Shown: positions 9,081-18,047, counted from the stretch's first letter. The stretch: 64,000 nucleotides of DNA from Gammaproteobacteria bacterium UBA4421 (GCA_002389675.1 DGQF01000009.1:213481-277480), one strand, 5' to 3'. The notes: generated by a model from the sequence alone, not told the origin. Numbers and translations are program-made.

Positions 9081-10264
9081 GCACCTTAGACCACTTCAGA
9101 TCCGAGACCCGAGCGTGGCTCGAAAATCATTGTCCGCCCGGAGCCCGAGGCCCGGGAACCATTCCGCTGGGCAGCACCACAATACCATTAGATAATGACA
9201 CGCGTTTGTGGTTAACCCGCATGGCAGAACGCGGATGGACCGTACCCACGTGGCCAAAAGCCTACGGCGGTGCCGAGCTCGATCGTGACCAATACCAAGT
9301 TTTAATTGAAGAACTCAAACGTGTAGGCGCTCGTACGCCGCTCACCGGTCGCGGCGTGAACTATATCGGCCCCACCATTTTGGAATATGGCACCGAAGCA
9401 CAAAAAGCCAAGTGGTTGCCGCGTTGCGCACGCGGCGAAGGCGCGTGGGCCATGGGGTATTCAGAACCCGGCGCCGGCTCTGATTTAGCCAACTTAAGCT
9501 GCCGTGCTGAGCTCGTCGGCGACAACTATCTCATCAACGGCTCCAAAATCTGGACCAGCGACGCAACCGATTGTGACTACATTTTTGTCCTGGTTAGAAC
9601 CTCCCCGGAAAAACCAAAACATGAGGGCATTAGCTTAGTTCTTGTCGATATGCATCAACCGGGCGTTAAGGTATCTCCAATTCGACTAATTTCAGGTGTC
9701 TCCCCTTTTTGCGAGACCTATTTTGACAACGCCATCGTTCCCGCCGAGGACTTAATCGGCGGCGTTGATAATGGTTGGAGCGTCGGCAAACGGCTGCTGC
9801 AATTTGAGCGATCGACCCATGCCGGAATTAATATTTCAGGCTCACAAGGCGGGCGAGTTGAGGAAAGTAAGCTTCCCAAACTCCTGCGCGACTACCTCGG
9901 CACTGATGATAAAGGAAGAATCGACGACCCCCATCTAAGGTCATGGCTGACTAACTTTGAGATGAACACTCATGCGCAGCGCATCACGCAAAAACGAGCA
10001 ATTGAAGAAATGCAATCACGTGCGCCCGGTTTCACGTCTTCTGCCGTCAAGCTGACAAACGCTTTAAATATTCAGGACGGCGACGAGCTTTTGATGGCCG
10101 CAACAGGCAGCCAGGGTTTGCGCTGGGATGCTGAAACCGCAGATCCAAAACAGCTGGCAATACTGCGAAATTGGCTTTATCAGAAATCGTTGACCATCGC
10201 CGGCGGCACCAAAGAAGTTCAGCTGAACATCATTGCTAAGCGCGTTCTGGGTTTACCTGACTAA
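9077..10264 (+). CDS. Acyl-CoA dehydrogenase
   Basis: A 395-residue flavoprotein of the acyl-CoA dehydrogenase superfamily. MGYSEPGAGSDLA and the INGSKIWTSDA block (FAD-binding beta domain) and AGGTKEVQLNIIAKRVLGLP near the C-terminus are characteristic. It would insert a 2,3 double bond into an acyl-CoA and pass electrons to ETF. The residue before the GGTKEVQ stretch is Ala rather than the Glu of medium-chain enzymes. This is usual in the branched, sterol and aryl-acid subgroup, whose catalytic base lies elsewhere. The gene overlaps the preceding SDR by 4 bp. It converges on the secreted-protein gene with 9 bp between the stops. Confidence 0.9.
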   Translation: MSTLDHFRSETRAWLENHCPPGARGPGTIPLGSTTIPLDNDTRLWLTRMAERGWTVPTWPKAYGGAELDRDQYQVLIEELKRVGARTPLTGRGVNYIGPTILEYGTEAQKAKWLPRCARGEGAWAMGYSEPGAGSDLANLSCRAELVGDNYLINGSKIWTSDATDCDYIFVLVRTSPEKPKHEGISLVLVDMHQPGVKVSPIRLISGVSPFCETYFDNAIVPAEDLIGGVDNGWSVGKRLLQFERSTHAGINISGSQGGRVEESKLPKLLRDYLGTDDKGRIDDPHLRSWLTNFEMNTHAQRITQKRAIEEMQSRAPGFTSSAVKLTNALNIQDGDELLMAATGSQGLRWDAETADPKQLAILRNWLYQKSLTIAGGTKEVQLNIIAKRVLGLPD

Positions 10265-10273
10265 CGTAAAGTC

Positions 10274-11314
10274 TCAACGCGCGGCGTCAGGTGAGCGCCA
10301 TTCACTCTCCAAGAGTCGAGCCCCTCGTAGTATATTACCCATGGCATAGTTACCTTCATGACAGGCATATTCGTAGACCTTATCAGCACTGCGAGTCCAT
10401 GCATATTCGCCCCGCCAAGATGCCGTCCAAGCGGTAGGATCGTCAACAGTAAAGTCGTAGACTAACGTCCCGTCATCGCGCATATTAAAACGCTCGGTGA
10501 CCAGCAAATTTTCATCCGCCCCGGCAAGACCGTTGACCGCACGAAAGTTTTTAGTAGACACAACCAACGTATCTCCCTCCCAACGACCCACAGAATCGCC
10601 CATCCACTTTCGATTTGCTGTCGGCATATGCGTCGTATCCATGCGAATTATCCGCGCATCATGGACCATTTCTTGCAAAATCATCACATAGTCGTCGGTC
10701 TGCAAAATACGTTTATAGTTGTTATACAGGCTGGGTAACATGGGTACAGTCGAGCCAAAACTAATTAAACAACGCTCTGACGGTGCAAGACTTTCAGGCC
10801 CATCAAAGGGACCTGGGCCACTCGAGGCCAACCACGATGCTGTCCCGTCATTGTCATGCGCAAAGGATTTATACGCTGTGCGCATGTTGGATATAGCTTC
10901 TGCGCTCCGCGGCGGTTGCCGGCCATTGGCCGGGTCATAGATAATTGACGTCCGAAATCGACCATCGATTTCAAACGCTTGCGTGCCCGGATCGATCCAA
11001 AACGCGTTATACCCGCCGACACCGCCAGCACCAGCTGTGTTGTTGCCATCTCCCCCCTTCTGCGGCGCGCCCCGGTTAGGATCACTTTCACGGTTAGCAA
11101 AATCAAAAATCGCTTTGGTGCGCGCGACCACTTTGGCCGCATCGTCCTGCGTCATGAACTTGTTATCACCAAATGCCTCTGGGCGATTCAGTGGGGTCAA
11201 GGTTCCTATATCATAAACACCCGAGAAATCAGGTTTGCCGCTAGGCGTTCGCTTGATCTCAGCGTGCGCGGACACCACTAGACAGGCAATCAACAGGCCT
11301 AAATACCCTTTCAT
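10274..11314 (-). CDS. Secreted protein of unknown function
   Basis: The 346-residue product starts with a clear signal peptide (MKGYLGLLIACLVVSAHA, cleavage after AHA), so it is exported to the periplasm or outside. The mature part opens with TPSGKPDFSGVYD and ends with a tryptophan-rich beta region and the motif YEYACHEGNYAMGNILRGAR. I recall similar endings in uncharacterised secreted proteins of marine proteobacteria and acidobacteria, but I know no function for them. The start has a strong GAGGGAGGG ribosome site. It sits between acyl-CoA dehydrogenase genes, which suggests a link to handling the same substrate outside the cytoplasm. That link is inference. Confidence 0.75.
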   Translation of the reverse strand: MKGYLGLLIACLVVSAHAEIKRTPSGKPDFSGVYDIGTLTPLNRPEAFGDNKFMTQDDAAKVVARTKAIFDFANRESDPNRGAPQKGGDGNNTAGAGGVGGYNAFWIDPGTQAFEIDGRFRTSIIYDPANGRQPPRSAEAISNMRTAYKSFAHDNDGTASWLASSGPGPFDGPESLAPSERCLISFGSTVPMLPSLYNNYKRILQTDDYVMILQEMVHDARIIRMDTTHMPTANRKWMGDSVGRWEGDTLVVSTKNFRAVNGLAGADENLLVTERFNMRDDGTLVYDFTVDDPTAWTASWRGEYAWTRSADKVYEYACHEGNYAMGNILRGARLLESEWRSPDAAR

Positions 11315-11373
11315 CGCAAAACCCTCCCTCGAATTTCTTTGGCAATGCCATACAACGCAAGCGCGATCACAAT

Positions 11374-12510
11374 CTAGAAGCCCAAAAGACGCGCATACCG
11401 ATTTCTGTGGAACGCCTGGTTCCCGAATAACGTCTCCAAACTGCGGGCTCGTTTCAGATAGAAGCCTGCATCAAAGTCATCTGTCATGCCGATCCCACCA
11501 TGAATTTGAATCAGCTGATTGGACATATCAAACAAAAATTCACCCACTTTCGCCTGCGCCAAAGAGGCCATTTCGGATGTATTGCCGTGATCGGCGTCTA
11601 TGCTTTGCAGCGCAGCCTCACCGCATGAACGAGCCAACTCCATCTGCGAAAACAATACCGCCGCACGATGCCCAAGCGCCTGAAAGGACCCTATGAGTCG
11701 CCCAAATTGCTCTCGCGTTTTAAGATAAGCTAACGTCATGTCGAATGCTTGAGCTGCGGTTCCCAACATTTCAGCAGCCAGACCAGCTGCGGCCCGATCC
11801 AACAAAGCCTCAAGCAAACCAAAACCGTTATCCACCTCTCCCAGCACAGCCTGCGAGTCAACGCTAACGCCGTCGAATGAAAGCTGGGCATAACCGCGAC
11901 TGTCGGCTGTATCCATCGCCGTGCGTTTGAGTCCCGACGATTCTGCAGACACCAAAAACAGCGTAATCCCAGCCGCTTCCCCGGCCTGGCCAGACGTGCG
12001 CGCCGCGACCACAAATGTTGTTGCAGCCATTCCCTCAAGCACAAACGTTTTGCCGCCCTGCAATACAAAATCCGCGCCTTCCCTGTCAGCTTGGAGGGCC
12101 AACTGCTGAGGATCATGACGCGGGCTTTCATCGACCGCCAATGTCAATATTTCACTGCCATCAACAATTTTAGGCAAAAAATTCTGCTTCTGCTGCGCAT
12201 TGCCCCCGAGCAAAACTGCCGTTGCACCTACCAGTGCAGATGCAAACAAAGGAGATGCCGTTAGTTGCCGTCCTAACTCTTCTAAAATCACCCCAAATGT
12301 GAGGTAACCCAGGTCTGAACCGCCGTACTCTTCAGGAATAAGAATGCCCGTCCAGCCCATGTCCACCATAGCTGACCATGTCGCTGGCATAAATTTCTCA
12401 GGAATGCCGCTATCACGCATTTGGCGGAACTCGGCAACGGGTGCCTGCTCACTGGCCCAAGATTTCGCTTGATCCCTGATTAAGGTTTGTTCTTCTGTCA
12501 ATGCTGCCAT
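11374..12510 (-). CDS. Acyl-CoA dehydrogenase, probable partner subunit
   Basis: A 378-residue member of the acyl-CoA dehydrogenase superfamily: N-terminal helical domain (MAALTEEQTLIRDQAKSW), a middle beta domain, and a C-terminal helical domain with REQFGRLIGSFQALGHRAA and QIHGGIGMTDDFDAGFYLKRA. It lacks the usual GGT-E-Q loop at the very end (ETLFGNQAFHRNRYARLLGF). This fits the shorter, partly degenerate subunit of the alpha2-beta2 enzymes known from bacterial steroid degraders. The gene for a longer acyl-CoA dehydrogenase (12596-13807) lies 85 bp upstream on the same strand. Heteromer formation is inferred from pairing and sequence type, not seen. Confidence 0.88.
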   Translation of the reverse strand: MAALTEEQTLIRDQAKSWASEQAPVAEFRQMRDSGIPEKFMPATWSAMVDMGWTGILIPEEYGGSDLGYLTFGVILEELGRQLTASPLFASALVGATAVLLGGNAQQKQNFLPKIVDGSEILTLAVDESPRHDPQQLALQADREGADFVLQGGKTFVLEGMAATTFVVAARTSGQAGEAAGITLFLVSAESSGLKRTAMDTADSRGYAQLSFDGVSVDSQAVLGEVDNGFGLLEALLDRAAAGLAAEMLGTAAQAFDMTLAYLKTREQFGRLIGSFQALGHRAAVLFSQMELARSCGEAALQSIDADHGNTSEMASLAQAKVGEFLFDMSNQLIQIHGGIGMTDDFDAGFYLKRARSLETLFGNQAFHRNRYARLLGF

Positions 12511-12595
12511 TGTTCTATGCTGCCTTTGGTTTGGCCGGCCGTATTTTCACTGGCCGGGATTTAACGTCAATTTCTACACACGCCCATTTACCGGC

Positions 12596-13807
12596 CTACC
12601 CTTTTTGAGTGGTTTCCGGTAAACCCAATATATTTTTGGAAATGATGTTGTTCTGGACCTCATAAGAGCCGCCGTATATCGAAATTGCTTTACCCCAGAG
12701 CCAATCACGCACCGTACTTAGCTCCTCCTCGGCAAATTGCTCACCTTGCCAACCCAGTCCCTGACTGCCCATAAACTCCAACGTCAATTCAGACTTAGAC
12801 TGACTGATGGCCGTTGCAGAATTTTTAAGGATAGAGGCTGCGGCACTGACCTCCACCTTGCCTTTGGCTTCCGCTGTGATTCGCGAGACTGTCAAACCGT
12901 GCGCCTGTTCGGCCATCAAATGGCGCACCATACGTGTTCTCAAATCGGCGTCTGCCAGTTTACCCTCAGCATCTGTGCCCGCATATCGCATGGCCATCGC
13001 CGGCAACGATTCCTTCTCCGCACTGACCGCACTGCGAGCGCTTGTTTGGCTTTGACGTTCATGCTGTAAAAGACGTTTAACCACGCTCCAACCGTCATTC
13101 AAATCGCCTAACAAATCGGTTTTTTCAACCCGTGCATCGTTAAAGAATGTTTCACAAAAAGGCGACACACCGGATATAAGCTTAATTGGCCGCGTCTCAA
13201 CCCCTGCTTGGTTCATAGGCAACATGACAAAAGAGATACCGTCGCGTTTCTTAGCACTTGGGTCGGTGCGCACCACCGCCCCGCACCACTGAGAAATGTC
13301 TGCGCCAGACGTCCAGACTTTTTGACCATTCACCATAAAACAATCGCCTTGGTCCACGGCTTTTGTAGCAAGCGAAGCCAGATCAGAACCCGCATTGGGC
13401 TCTGACAATCCTAGGCACCAGCGGATCGCACCGCTTGCAATCCCGGGCAAATGTCGGGCTTTTTGATCGTCCGTGCCATATTCTAAAACGGTGGGCCCGA
13501 CCATAGTGACACCCATACCGGCAAGGATGGGAATAGGGTTAAACGCGCCGATTTTACCCATTTCTTGGCCCAACGCTTTTGCTTGCGGGTGACTTAATCC
13601 AGCGCCACCGTATATGACTGGCCAGGTCGGCGCTCCCCAACCTTTCTCCGCTAGACGCTGCCGCCATAATTCCAAATCACTCTCGTGAAGAGCATTTGCC
13701 GAGCCTTCCATCCCCATGCTAAAGCCAACTAAATTTTCGGGAAAATTGCTCGCCAACCACTCACGAACAGAGGTTCTAAATGCTTCTAAATTGTGCGCTT
13801 CGCTCAT
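12596..13807 (-). CDS. Acyl-CoA dehydrogenase
   Basis: A 403-residue acyl-CoA dehydrogenase with LGLSEPNAGSDLASLATKA and VNGQKVWTSGAD in the FAD/substrate domain and IYGGSYEVQNNIISKNILGLPE near the C-terminus. The residue at the position of the medium-chain catalytic Glu is Gly, as in many steroid-type acyl-CoA dehydrogenases. ATG 13807 is chosen because MSEAHNLEAFRTSVREWL is the natural N-terminus; the upstream extension is non-homologous. It probably forms an operon and perhaps a hetero-oligomer with the downstream gene at 11374-12510. It also resembles the enzyme at 9077-10264, including the matching stretch KLISGVSPFCETFF / RLISGVSPFCETYF. Confidence 0.9.
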   Translation of the reverse strand: MSEAHNLEAFRTSVREWLASNFPENLVGFSMGMEGSANALHESDLELWRQRLAEKGWGAPTWPVIYGGAGLSHPQAKALGQEMGKIGAFNPIPILAGMGVTMVGPTVLEYGTDDQKARHLPGIASGAIRWCLGLSEPNAGSDLASLATKAVDQGDCFMVNGQKVWTSGADISQWCGAVVRTDPSAKKRDGISFVMLPMNQAGVETRPIKLISGVSPFCETFFNDARVEKTDLLGDLNDGWSVVKRLLQHERQSQTSARSAVSAEKESLPAMAMRYAGTDAEGKLADADLRTRMVRHLMAEQAHGLTVSRITAEAKGKVEVSAAASILKNSATAISQSKSELTLEFMGSQGLGWQGEQFAEEELSTVRDWLWGKAISIYGGSYEVQNNIISKNILGLPETTQKG

Positions 13808-13897
13808 AATATTTTCTCTTTTGCCGTCACTCTCAACATTAAATTGTACCATCGCAGGGGCTAAAGGCACCCCCCGGCACAGACCACCTGCTGCCCG

Positions 13898-14332
13898 CTA
13901 CACAGGTTCAGCGATAAAGACCGGGATTTTACGGGTTGTTTTTGCCGCATACTCCGTATACGGCGGAAATGCTTCCTCACTAGCCGCCCAAAGCGACTCG
14001 CGCTCGGCATCATCAAACACCTCGCGCGCGCGCATAGCCGTCACAACCGTTTGATCACGAATTTCCACCAGCGGGTTATCTCGAAGATTATAAACCCACA
14101 CCGGGTTTTTAGGCTGCCCCCCCATCGAACCGACCAAGACATACGCCTCACCAACCTTTACACGCATCAATGGTATCTTGCGAATTGCCCCGGTTTTGTT
14201 ACCTGTATGCGTGACGATGATGCACGGCATACCGGTATCTAACAAAGTGGACCCTTTGGTGCCACCGCTACCTTCATAAAGTTCCACTTGCTCGCGCACC
14301 CAGTCAATTGTGGGGGGTATATACTGCGCCAT
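13898..14332 (-). CDS. Deazaflavin (F420)-type nitroreductase family protein (DDN/DUF385)
   Basis: A 144-residue split-barrel protein with the family pattern LLDTGMPCIIVTHTGNKTGAIRKIPLM followed by GQPKNPVWVYNLRDNPLVEI and a C-terminal PVFIAEPV strand. Relatives (Ddn and related Actinobacterial proteins) bind coenzyme F420 or a related flavin and reduce quinones or nitro compounds. A GAGGATGAAAC ribosome site precedes ATG 14332. It lies upstream of the acyl-CoA dehydrogenase pair and may be in the same operon. F420 is uncommon in Gammaproteobacteria, so the true cofactor could be F420, FMN or heme. A second, divergent member lies at 52236-52727. Confidence 0.82.
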   Translation of the reverse strand: MAQYIPPTIDWVREQVELYEGSGGTKGSTLLDTGMPCIIVTHTGNKTGAIRKIPLMRVKVGEAYVLVGSMGGQPKNPVWVYNLRDNPLVEIRDQTVVTAMRAREVFDDAERESLWAASEEAFPPYTEYAAKTTRKIPVFIAEPV

Positions 14333-14378
14333 GTTTCATCCTCGTTTTAGTTAATCTCTGATCGATGCGCCGGTTGTC

Positions 14379-15206
14379 TCAATTCAGGCCAACCGCCTCA
14401 GCACTGGCTGCCCAAAATTTTTCTCTTAACTCCAAATCTTTTCCGATCGGAGAAACCTCCTGCCGCTCACCTTGGTTATAATATTCACCGGTAACACCTT
14501 CCAGTTCTTCATCACTGGCCAACATTATGGTTGTTTGGGCGCCTTTGGCAGGGGCAATAAAAAACCAACCGATGACCTTGCGCACCAGCCACGGCAGGTC
14601 GCGAACGATATCTGTTGCAACGGCTCCTGGATGCAGGACGTTAGAAGTCACACCGGATGCGGACAAACGTTTCGCCAGCTCAAGACTAAACAGAATATTC
14701 CCCAACTTGGACTGATTATAGGCCACTTGGGCGCTGTATTTATCAACACCACAAAAGCTGTCGAAATCAATTTGACCTTTTGCGTATAACATCGATGAGA
14801 CGTTGACAATACGGGCCGGCGCGCTGCTTTTCAGGCAGTCCAGTAACAAATGCGTCAGCAGAAAATGCGCGAAATGATTAACCCCTATTTGCAGTTCAAA
14901 CCCTTCTGCCGTTCGTTGCTGACGAGTGGGAAAGGTCCCGGCATTATTAATCAGCACATGCAACGCGTCATAACGAGAAAGAAATTCTGCAGCGAGCGCG
15001 CGAACGCTGGAAAGCGCGGCGAGATCTACAGGTATATTCACCGCCTGTGTCACTGCAACGGCGTTAATCTCGGCCAGCGCATTGTCCGTTTTGGGCCCCT
15101 CACGACACGCCAGCACCAACTCTGCCCCCTGTCGCGCTAACTCAATGGCGGTCACCAAGCCGATACCGCTGTTACCACCCGTAATCAAAACCCGTTTGCC
15201 GTGCAT
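14379..15206 (-). CDS. SDR, retinol-dehydrogenase-like
   Basis: A 275-residue SDR beginning MHGKRVLITGGNSGIGLVTA, with NNAG in the centre and Y-N-Q-S-K as the active-site motif (VAYNQSKLGN). The pattern is that of the RDH/WWOX-like subgroup that handles retinoids, steroids or similar lipophilic alcohols. The start at ATG 15206 is set by a strong GGGAGGAA site. The open frame continues upstream, but that part is not SDR-like. It is the first of a same-strand run with the deazaflavin-type reductase and the acyl-CoA dehydrogenase pair. Confidence 0.85.
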   Translation of the reverse strand: MHGKRVLITGGNSGIGLVTAIELARQGAELVLACREGPKTDNALAEINAVAVTQAVNIPVDLAALSSVRALAAEFLSRYDALHVLINNAGTFPTRQQRTAEGFELQIGVNHFAHFLLTHLLLDCLKSSAPARIVNVSSMLYAKGQIDFDSFCGVDKYSAQVAYNQSKLGNILFSLELAKRLSASGVTSNVLHPGAVATDIVRDLPWLVRKVIGWFFIAPAKGAQTTIMLASDEELEGVTGEYYNQGERQEVSPIGKDLELREKFWAASAEAVGLN

Positions 15207-15290
15207 ATTTCCTCCCTGTCTTACCTGAACAAGGTACCCTACCCAGCGCACGCATCGCAATGCCATGCGACCCTTTGGCAGAATTTCAAT

Positions 15291-16010
15291 CTATCGCCCA
15301 AACCGCTTTGACGCGTACCACAGATACAAGCCGGTGAAACTGAGCACTACCAAGGCCAATCCCGCAAACGACATAAACCAAACCCCAATCTGGCCAAAAA
15401 ACCGACCGCTGTGCAAATCTTGGAGCAATCGCTCCCAAGACAATTGTGTAGCGGCATAGCGCTGAGCTTCTTGCCGAGTCGGCGCTCTAAAGCTTGGGAT
15501 TTGCCAAACGCCAGCGGCGCCAGTGTACTGACGCCAGGTCAATCCGAGGTCAGCAGAAAACTCGATGCCTGCAGACGATTCAATCAGTAAATAAGGGTCA
15601 TCCGTGCGCCCAAAAGCGGTAATTGTCTGCGGCAACGCCAGGCGTTCCACTGGAACCTGTTCTATATTTGGGATAATCAGCAGTTCTTCGGAGGTCGCAA
15701 AAATGGTCCATTGCGGCATCGAGTATGCCCCGAGCAGACGGCCGGATACGGTCATCTGCCGAGTCGCAGTCATCAATGTAGCATCCGCTTGCAGGACCTC
15801 TGCCTGCTGGACATCTGGCAAAACAGTCACCTGCGCGGGCGCCTCGACACCATATCGGTCCTGCACCCAAGCCAATGACACCCCTTGGCTGCCCAGCCGC
15901 AATTCAGCAGTAAACTGCAGCGGCAAGCCCGTGGCCACAAAAACCAGCAGAGGTAACGCCACACAGATGCCTGTTAACCGATGAAGCGTCCGATGAGACC
16001 AGAAACGCAC
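15291..16010 (-). CDS. PepSY-associated transmembrane protein
   Basis: A 239-residue inner-membrane protein with an N-terminal membrane helix (residues about 10-30, after WSHRTLHRLTG), a periplasmic middle, and a C-terminal helix in a LHSGRFFGQIGVWFMSFAGL setting ending TGLYLWYASK. This is the PepSY_TM signature, in which conserved histidines often bind heme. It starts at GTG 16010, 10 bp after the stop of the FMN-binding gene. In known bacteria such proteins pass electrons across the membrane to flavinylated or iron-reducing partners. Here it is the last gene of a porin / FMN-binding / PepSY operon, which supports an electron-transfer or ferric-reduction role. Confidence 0.8.
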   Translation of the reverse strand: MRFWSHRTLHRLTGICVALPLLVFVATGLPLQFTAELRLGSQGVSLAWVQDRYGVEAPAQVTVLPDVQQAEVLQADATLMTATRQMTVSGRLLGAYSMPQWTIFATSEELLIIPNIEQVPVERLALPQTITAFGRTDDPYLLIESSAGIEFSADLGLTWRQYTGAAGVWQIPSFRAPTRQEAQRYAATQLSWERLLQDLHSGRFFGQIGVWFMSFAGLALVVLSFTGLYLWYASKRFGR

Positions 16011-16020
16011 GCCAGTACCG

Positions 16021-16596
16021 CTAACGCGCGTCGGCGAGCGTAGTCTGTGCCTGTGGGGTTGCGCGATGCATCAAAAGCGCTGCCTTCGCCATTCGCTTCA
16101 TGGCCTTAACGGACAACGTCGCACCAGTAATATTGTCAACTTTACCGCTCAATTGCTGGTCTCGATCTAGCCAAAGATTGGCGAACTGAGAAGTGAAAAA
16201 TTCATATTTCACTTCCCACCCTCGACTTTCACGAAAAACCAAGACCTGCACATCTTCAATTCTGTTGTCCGTGATGGTAACTCCAGCGGTGATCGGACGA
16301 TCCTTTCCGATTTCATCAAGAATCCAGACCGTTTTACCCCCTGCCCCCCAATATTTGAAACGCAAACTTGGCGCGTGCCCTAAAATATTTTTCAATTGAG
16401 TCCGCAAGTCACTTGAGGGCCACAGCGTCTCTTGGGCCGGCGGTTCACCCGCAAAGCGTTCGGCTACGTAAGTCGAAGCATTGATGTATACCTGATCAGC
16501 CTGAGCAGGCGCGCCTGCCGCCGCCATCGGTAGACAGAGCAACGCCGCACAAAGCGTAATAAATCCGATAATCATTCTCATTTGCATAAACGACAT
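16021..16596 (-). CDS. Exported FMN-binding domain protein
   Basis: A 191-residue protein with an N-terminal signal peptide (MIIGFITLCAALLCLPMAAAGAPAQA) and a C-terminal FMN_bind domain containing DNITGATLSVKAM. The S/T-G-A-T motif is where ApbE covalently attaches FMN to a threonine, as in NqrC and RnfG. It should therefore be a periplasmic electron carrier. It lies between the outer-membrane porin and the PepSY membrane protein in one operon, so it may move electrons between the inner membrane and an extracytoplasmic acceptor. No apbE gene is visible in the window. The exact start among several close ATGs (16596, 16587, 16581, 16575) is uncertain. Confidence 0.82.
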   Translation of the reverse strand: MSFMQMRMIIGFITLCAALLCLPMAAAGAPAQADQVYINASTYVAERFAGEPPAQETLWPSSDLRTQLKNILGHAPSLRFKYWGAGGKTVWILDEIGKDRPITAGVTITDNRIEDVQVLVFRESRGWEVKYEFFTSQFANLWLDRDQQLSGKVDNITGATLSVKAMKRMAKAALLMHRATPQAQTTLADAR

Positions 16597-16644
16597 TGTG
16601 CCAAAAAGATCAAAGATTGATACGATTATTTACGTGATTTTGAC

Positions 16645-17937
16645 TTAAAATTGTAAACCTACGCCCAAGTCGATCGCTTTAAAATCCCTGCCTTGCGCCG
16701 CAGAGACCTGATGCGATCGGTCGCGATAATCGATCTTGAAGACGACATTATCCGTCGGCCACAGATTCATACCCACTTCCCATTGCTCAAACTGATCTTG
16801 TTCACGATACCCTTGTAGATCTTCGAAACGGCTGTAAACACCCATTGCAGTGAACAAATTACTGGTAGGCAAAGCAAAGCGGTAAGATGGCTCAACATAC
16901 CAACCCGATTGATCATCAGCACCGGCCTGACCGATCAAATCACCATCGATTTCCCACTGCGCCCAAAGTGCACGCAATTGAAACCCGCCCTGATTGTAAA
17001 TGGCATGGGCCGTCAGCAACCTACCTTCACCCACGCCATCGCCTGCCTCCTGGCTCATGTCCGTCTGGTGCTGATACGCACCTGACAACTGCAATCCGGG
17101 CACACCAGAAAAGCTCAGACGACCGGTAAACGCCAAATCTTCTGCGCTAGCATTTGACGACTTTTGGCGGCCGCTACGAATTCGGTAACTGCTGCTACCC
17201 GATGTTGGCATCTCCAAACCCGAATGAACTGCAAAATCCCATGAAATTCCACTCGCGTATTGACCGCTAACTGCCGCTCCGTTTTCCCACCAAGTCGCCG
17301 GCAGAATAATGCTTTCTACGTTATTACGTTCAACCCCGTAAAACGTATTGGGTTCATGGGTTTCATTGAGAATACCCACGGGTAGCAAAAACAAACCCGC
17401 CTTTGCCTGATGATTTCCGTTGAGGTCAACCTCTATAAAGGCTTGTTCAATTTCGACTTCTCCGGAGTTGCTCCCATCTGCAGTGTCTTTCACCAAACCA
17501 TGCTCGACCTCAAGTTCAGAAAAGAAGCGAACCCGATCGTTGTACTCATGGTTTACATACAGAACATACCGATGTATGTCTGTTTCCTTCTTATTTCTGC
17601 TGTCATCTTCAGCATCAATATTATTGTAATGAACCTCAGCGTAACCACCTACTCGAGTACGATCCCACCAATTCGCCCCATCAGCGTTGCCAGTAGATTG
17701 CTGTTCGACAAACTCCACCGTCGAAACCAAGCGTTCTTCGGTAATCTTCACATCAGCATCTGTACTGGCCAATTTGGCTTTTGTTGCATCAAGCTCTTGG
17801 GTTAGCAATTTTATTTGCTCCCCCTGCGCGGCCACTAATTTGTACAAATCCACAAGACTTGGCTCTTGTGCATACGCACGGGTTGACCAACCCGCACCAA
17901 GGATACCCAAAATCACCAACGCACGAACTAACACCAT
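16645..17937 (-). CDS. Outer-membrane porin with N-terminal coiled coil
   Basis: A 430-residue precursor with a signal peptide ending AYAQ, a 40-residue predicted coiled coil (LYKLVAAQGEQIKLLTQELD and following), and then a beta-barrel of alternating strands ending in the outer-membrane sequence IDLGVGLQF with terminal Phe. The layout matches phosphate-selective-porin-like or anion porins that trimerise through the coiled coil. The substrate is unknown. It is the first gene of the operon with the FMN-binding and PepSY genes, separated from them by 48 bp. About 110 bp separates it from the monooxygenase at 18048. Confidence 0.82.
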   Translation of the reverse strand: MVLVRALVILGILGAGWSTRAYAQEPSLVDLYKLVAAQGEQIKLLTQELDATKAKLASTDADVKITEERLVSTVEFVEQQSTGNADGANWWDRTRVGGYAEVHYNNIDAEDDSRNKKETDIHRYVLYVNHEYNDRVRFFSELEVEHGLVKDTADGSNSGEVEIEQAFIEVDLNGNHQAKAGLFLLPVGILNETHEPNTFYGVERNNVESIILPATWWENGAAVSGQYASGISWDFAVHSGLEMPTSGSSSYRIRSGRQKSSNASAEDLAFTGRLSFSGVPGLQLSGAYQHQTDMSQEAGDGVGEGRLLTAHAIYNQGGFQLRALWAQWEIDGDLIGQAGADDQSGWYVEPSYRFALPTSNLFTAMGVYSRFEDLQGYREQDQFEQWEVGMNLWPTDNVVFKIDYRDRSHQVSAAQGRDFKAIDLGVGLQF

Positions 17938-18015
17938 AACAATCTCTGCAAATGAAAGGAGTGCGCACTATACCCACTCCAATTCTAAATGCAAATCTTT
18001 CTTATTTAGATTTAC

Positions 18016-18029
18016 GAGAACGACTTCTC
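18016..18029 (-). terminator. Possible small terminator hairpin after the monooxygenase
   Basis: GAGAA / TTCTC pair perfectly around a 4-nt loop just beyond the stop of the gene at 18048. On the minus strand the hairpin is followed by an AT-rich stretch without a clear T run, so the call is weak. Confidence 0.25.
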
Positions 18030-18047
18030 ATTTGATTGTCATCACGA

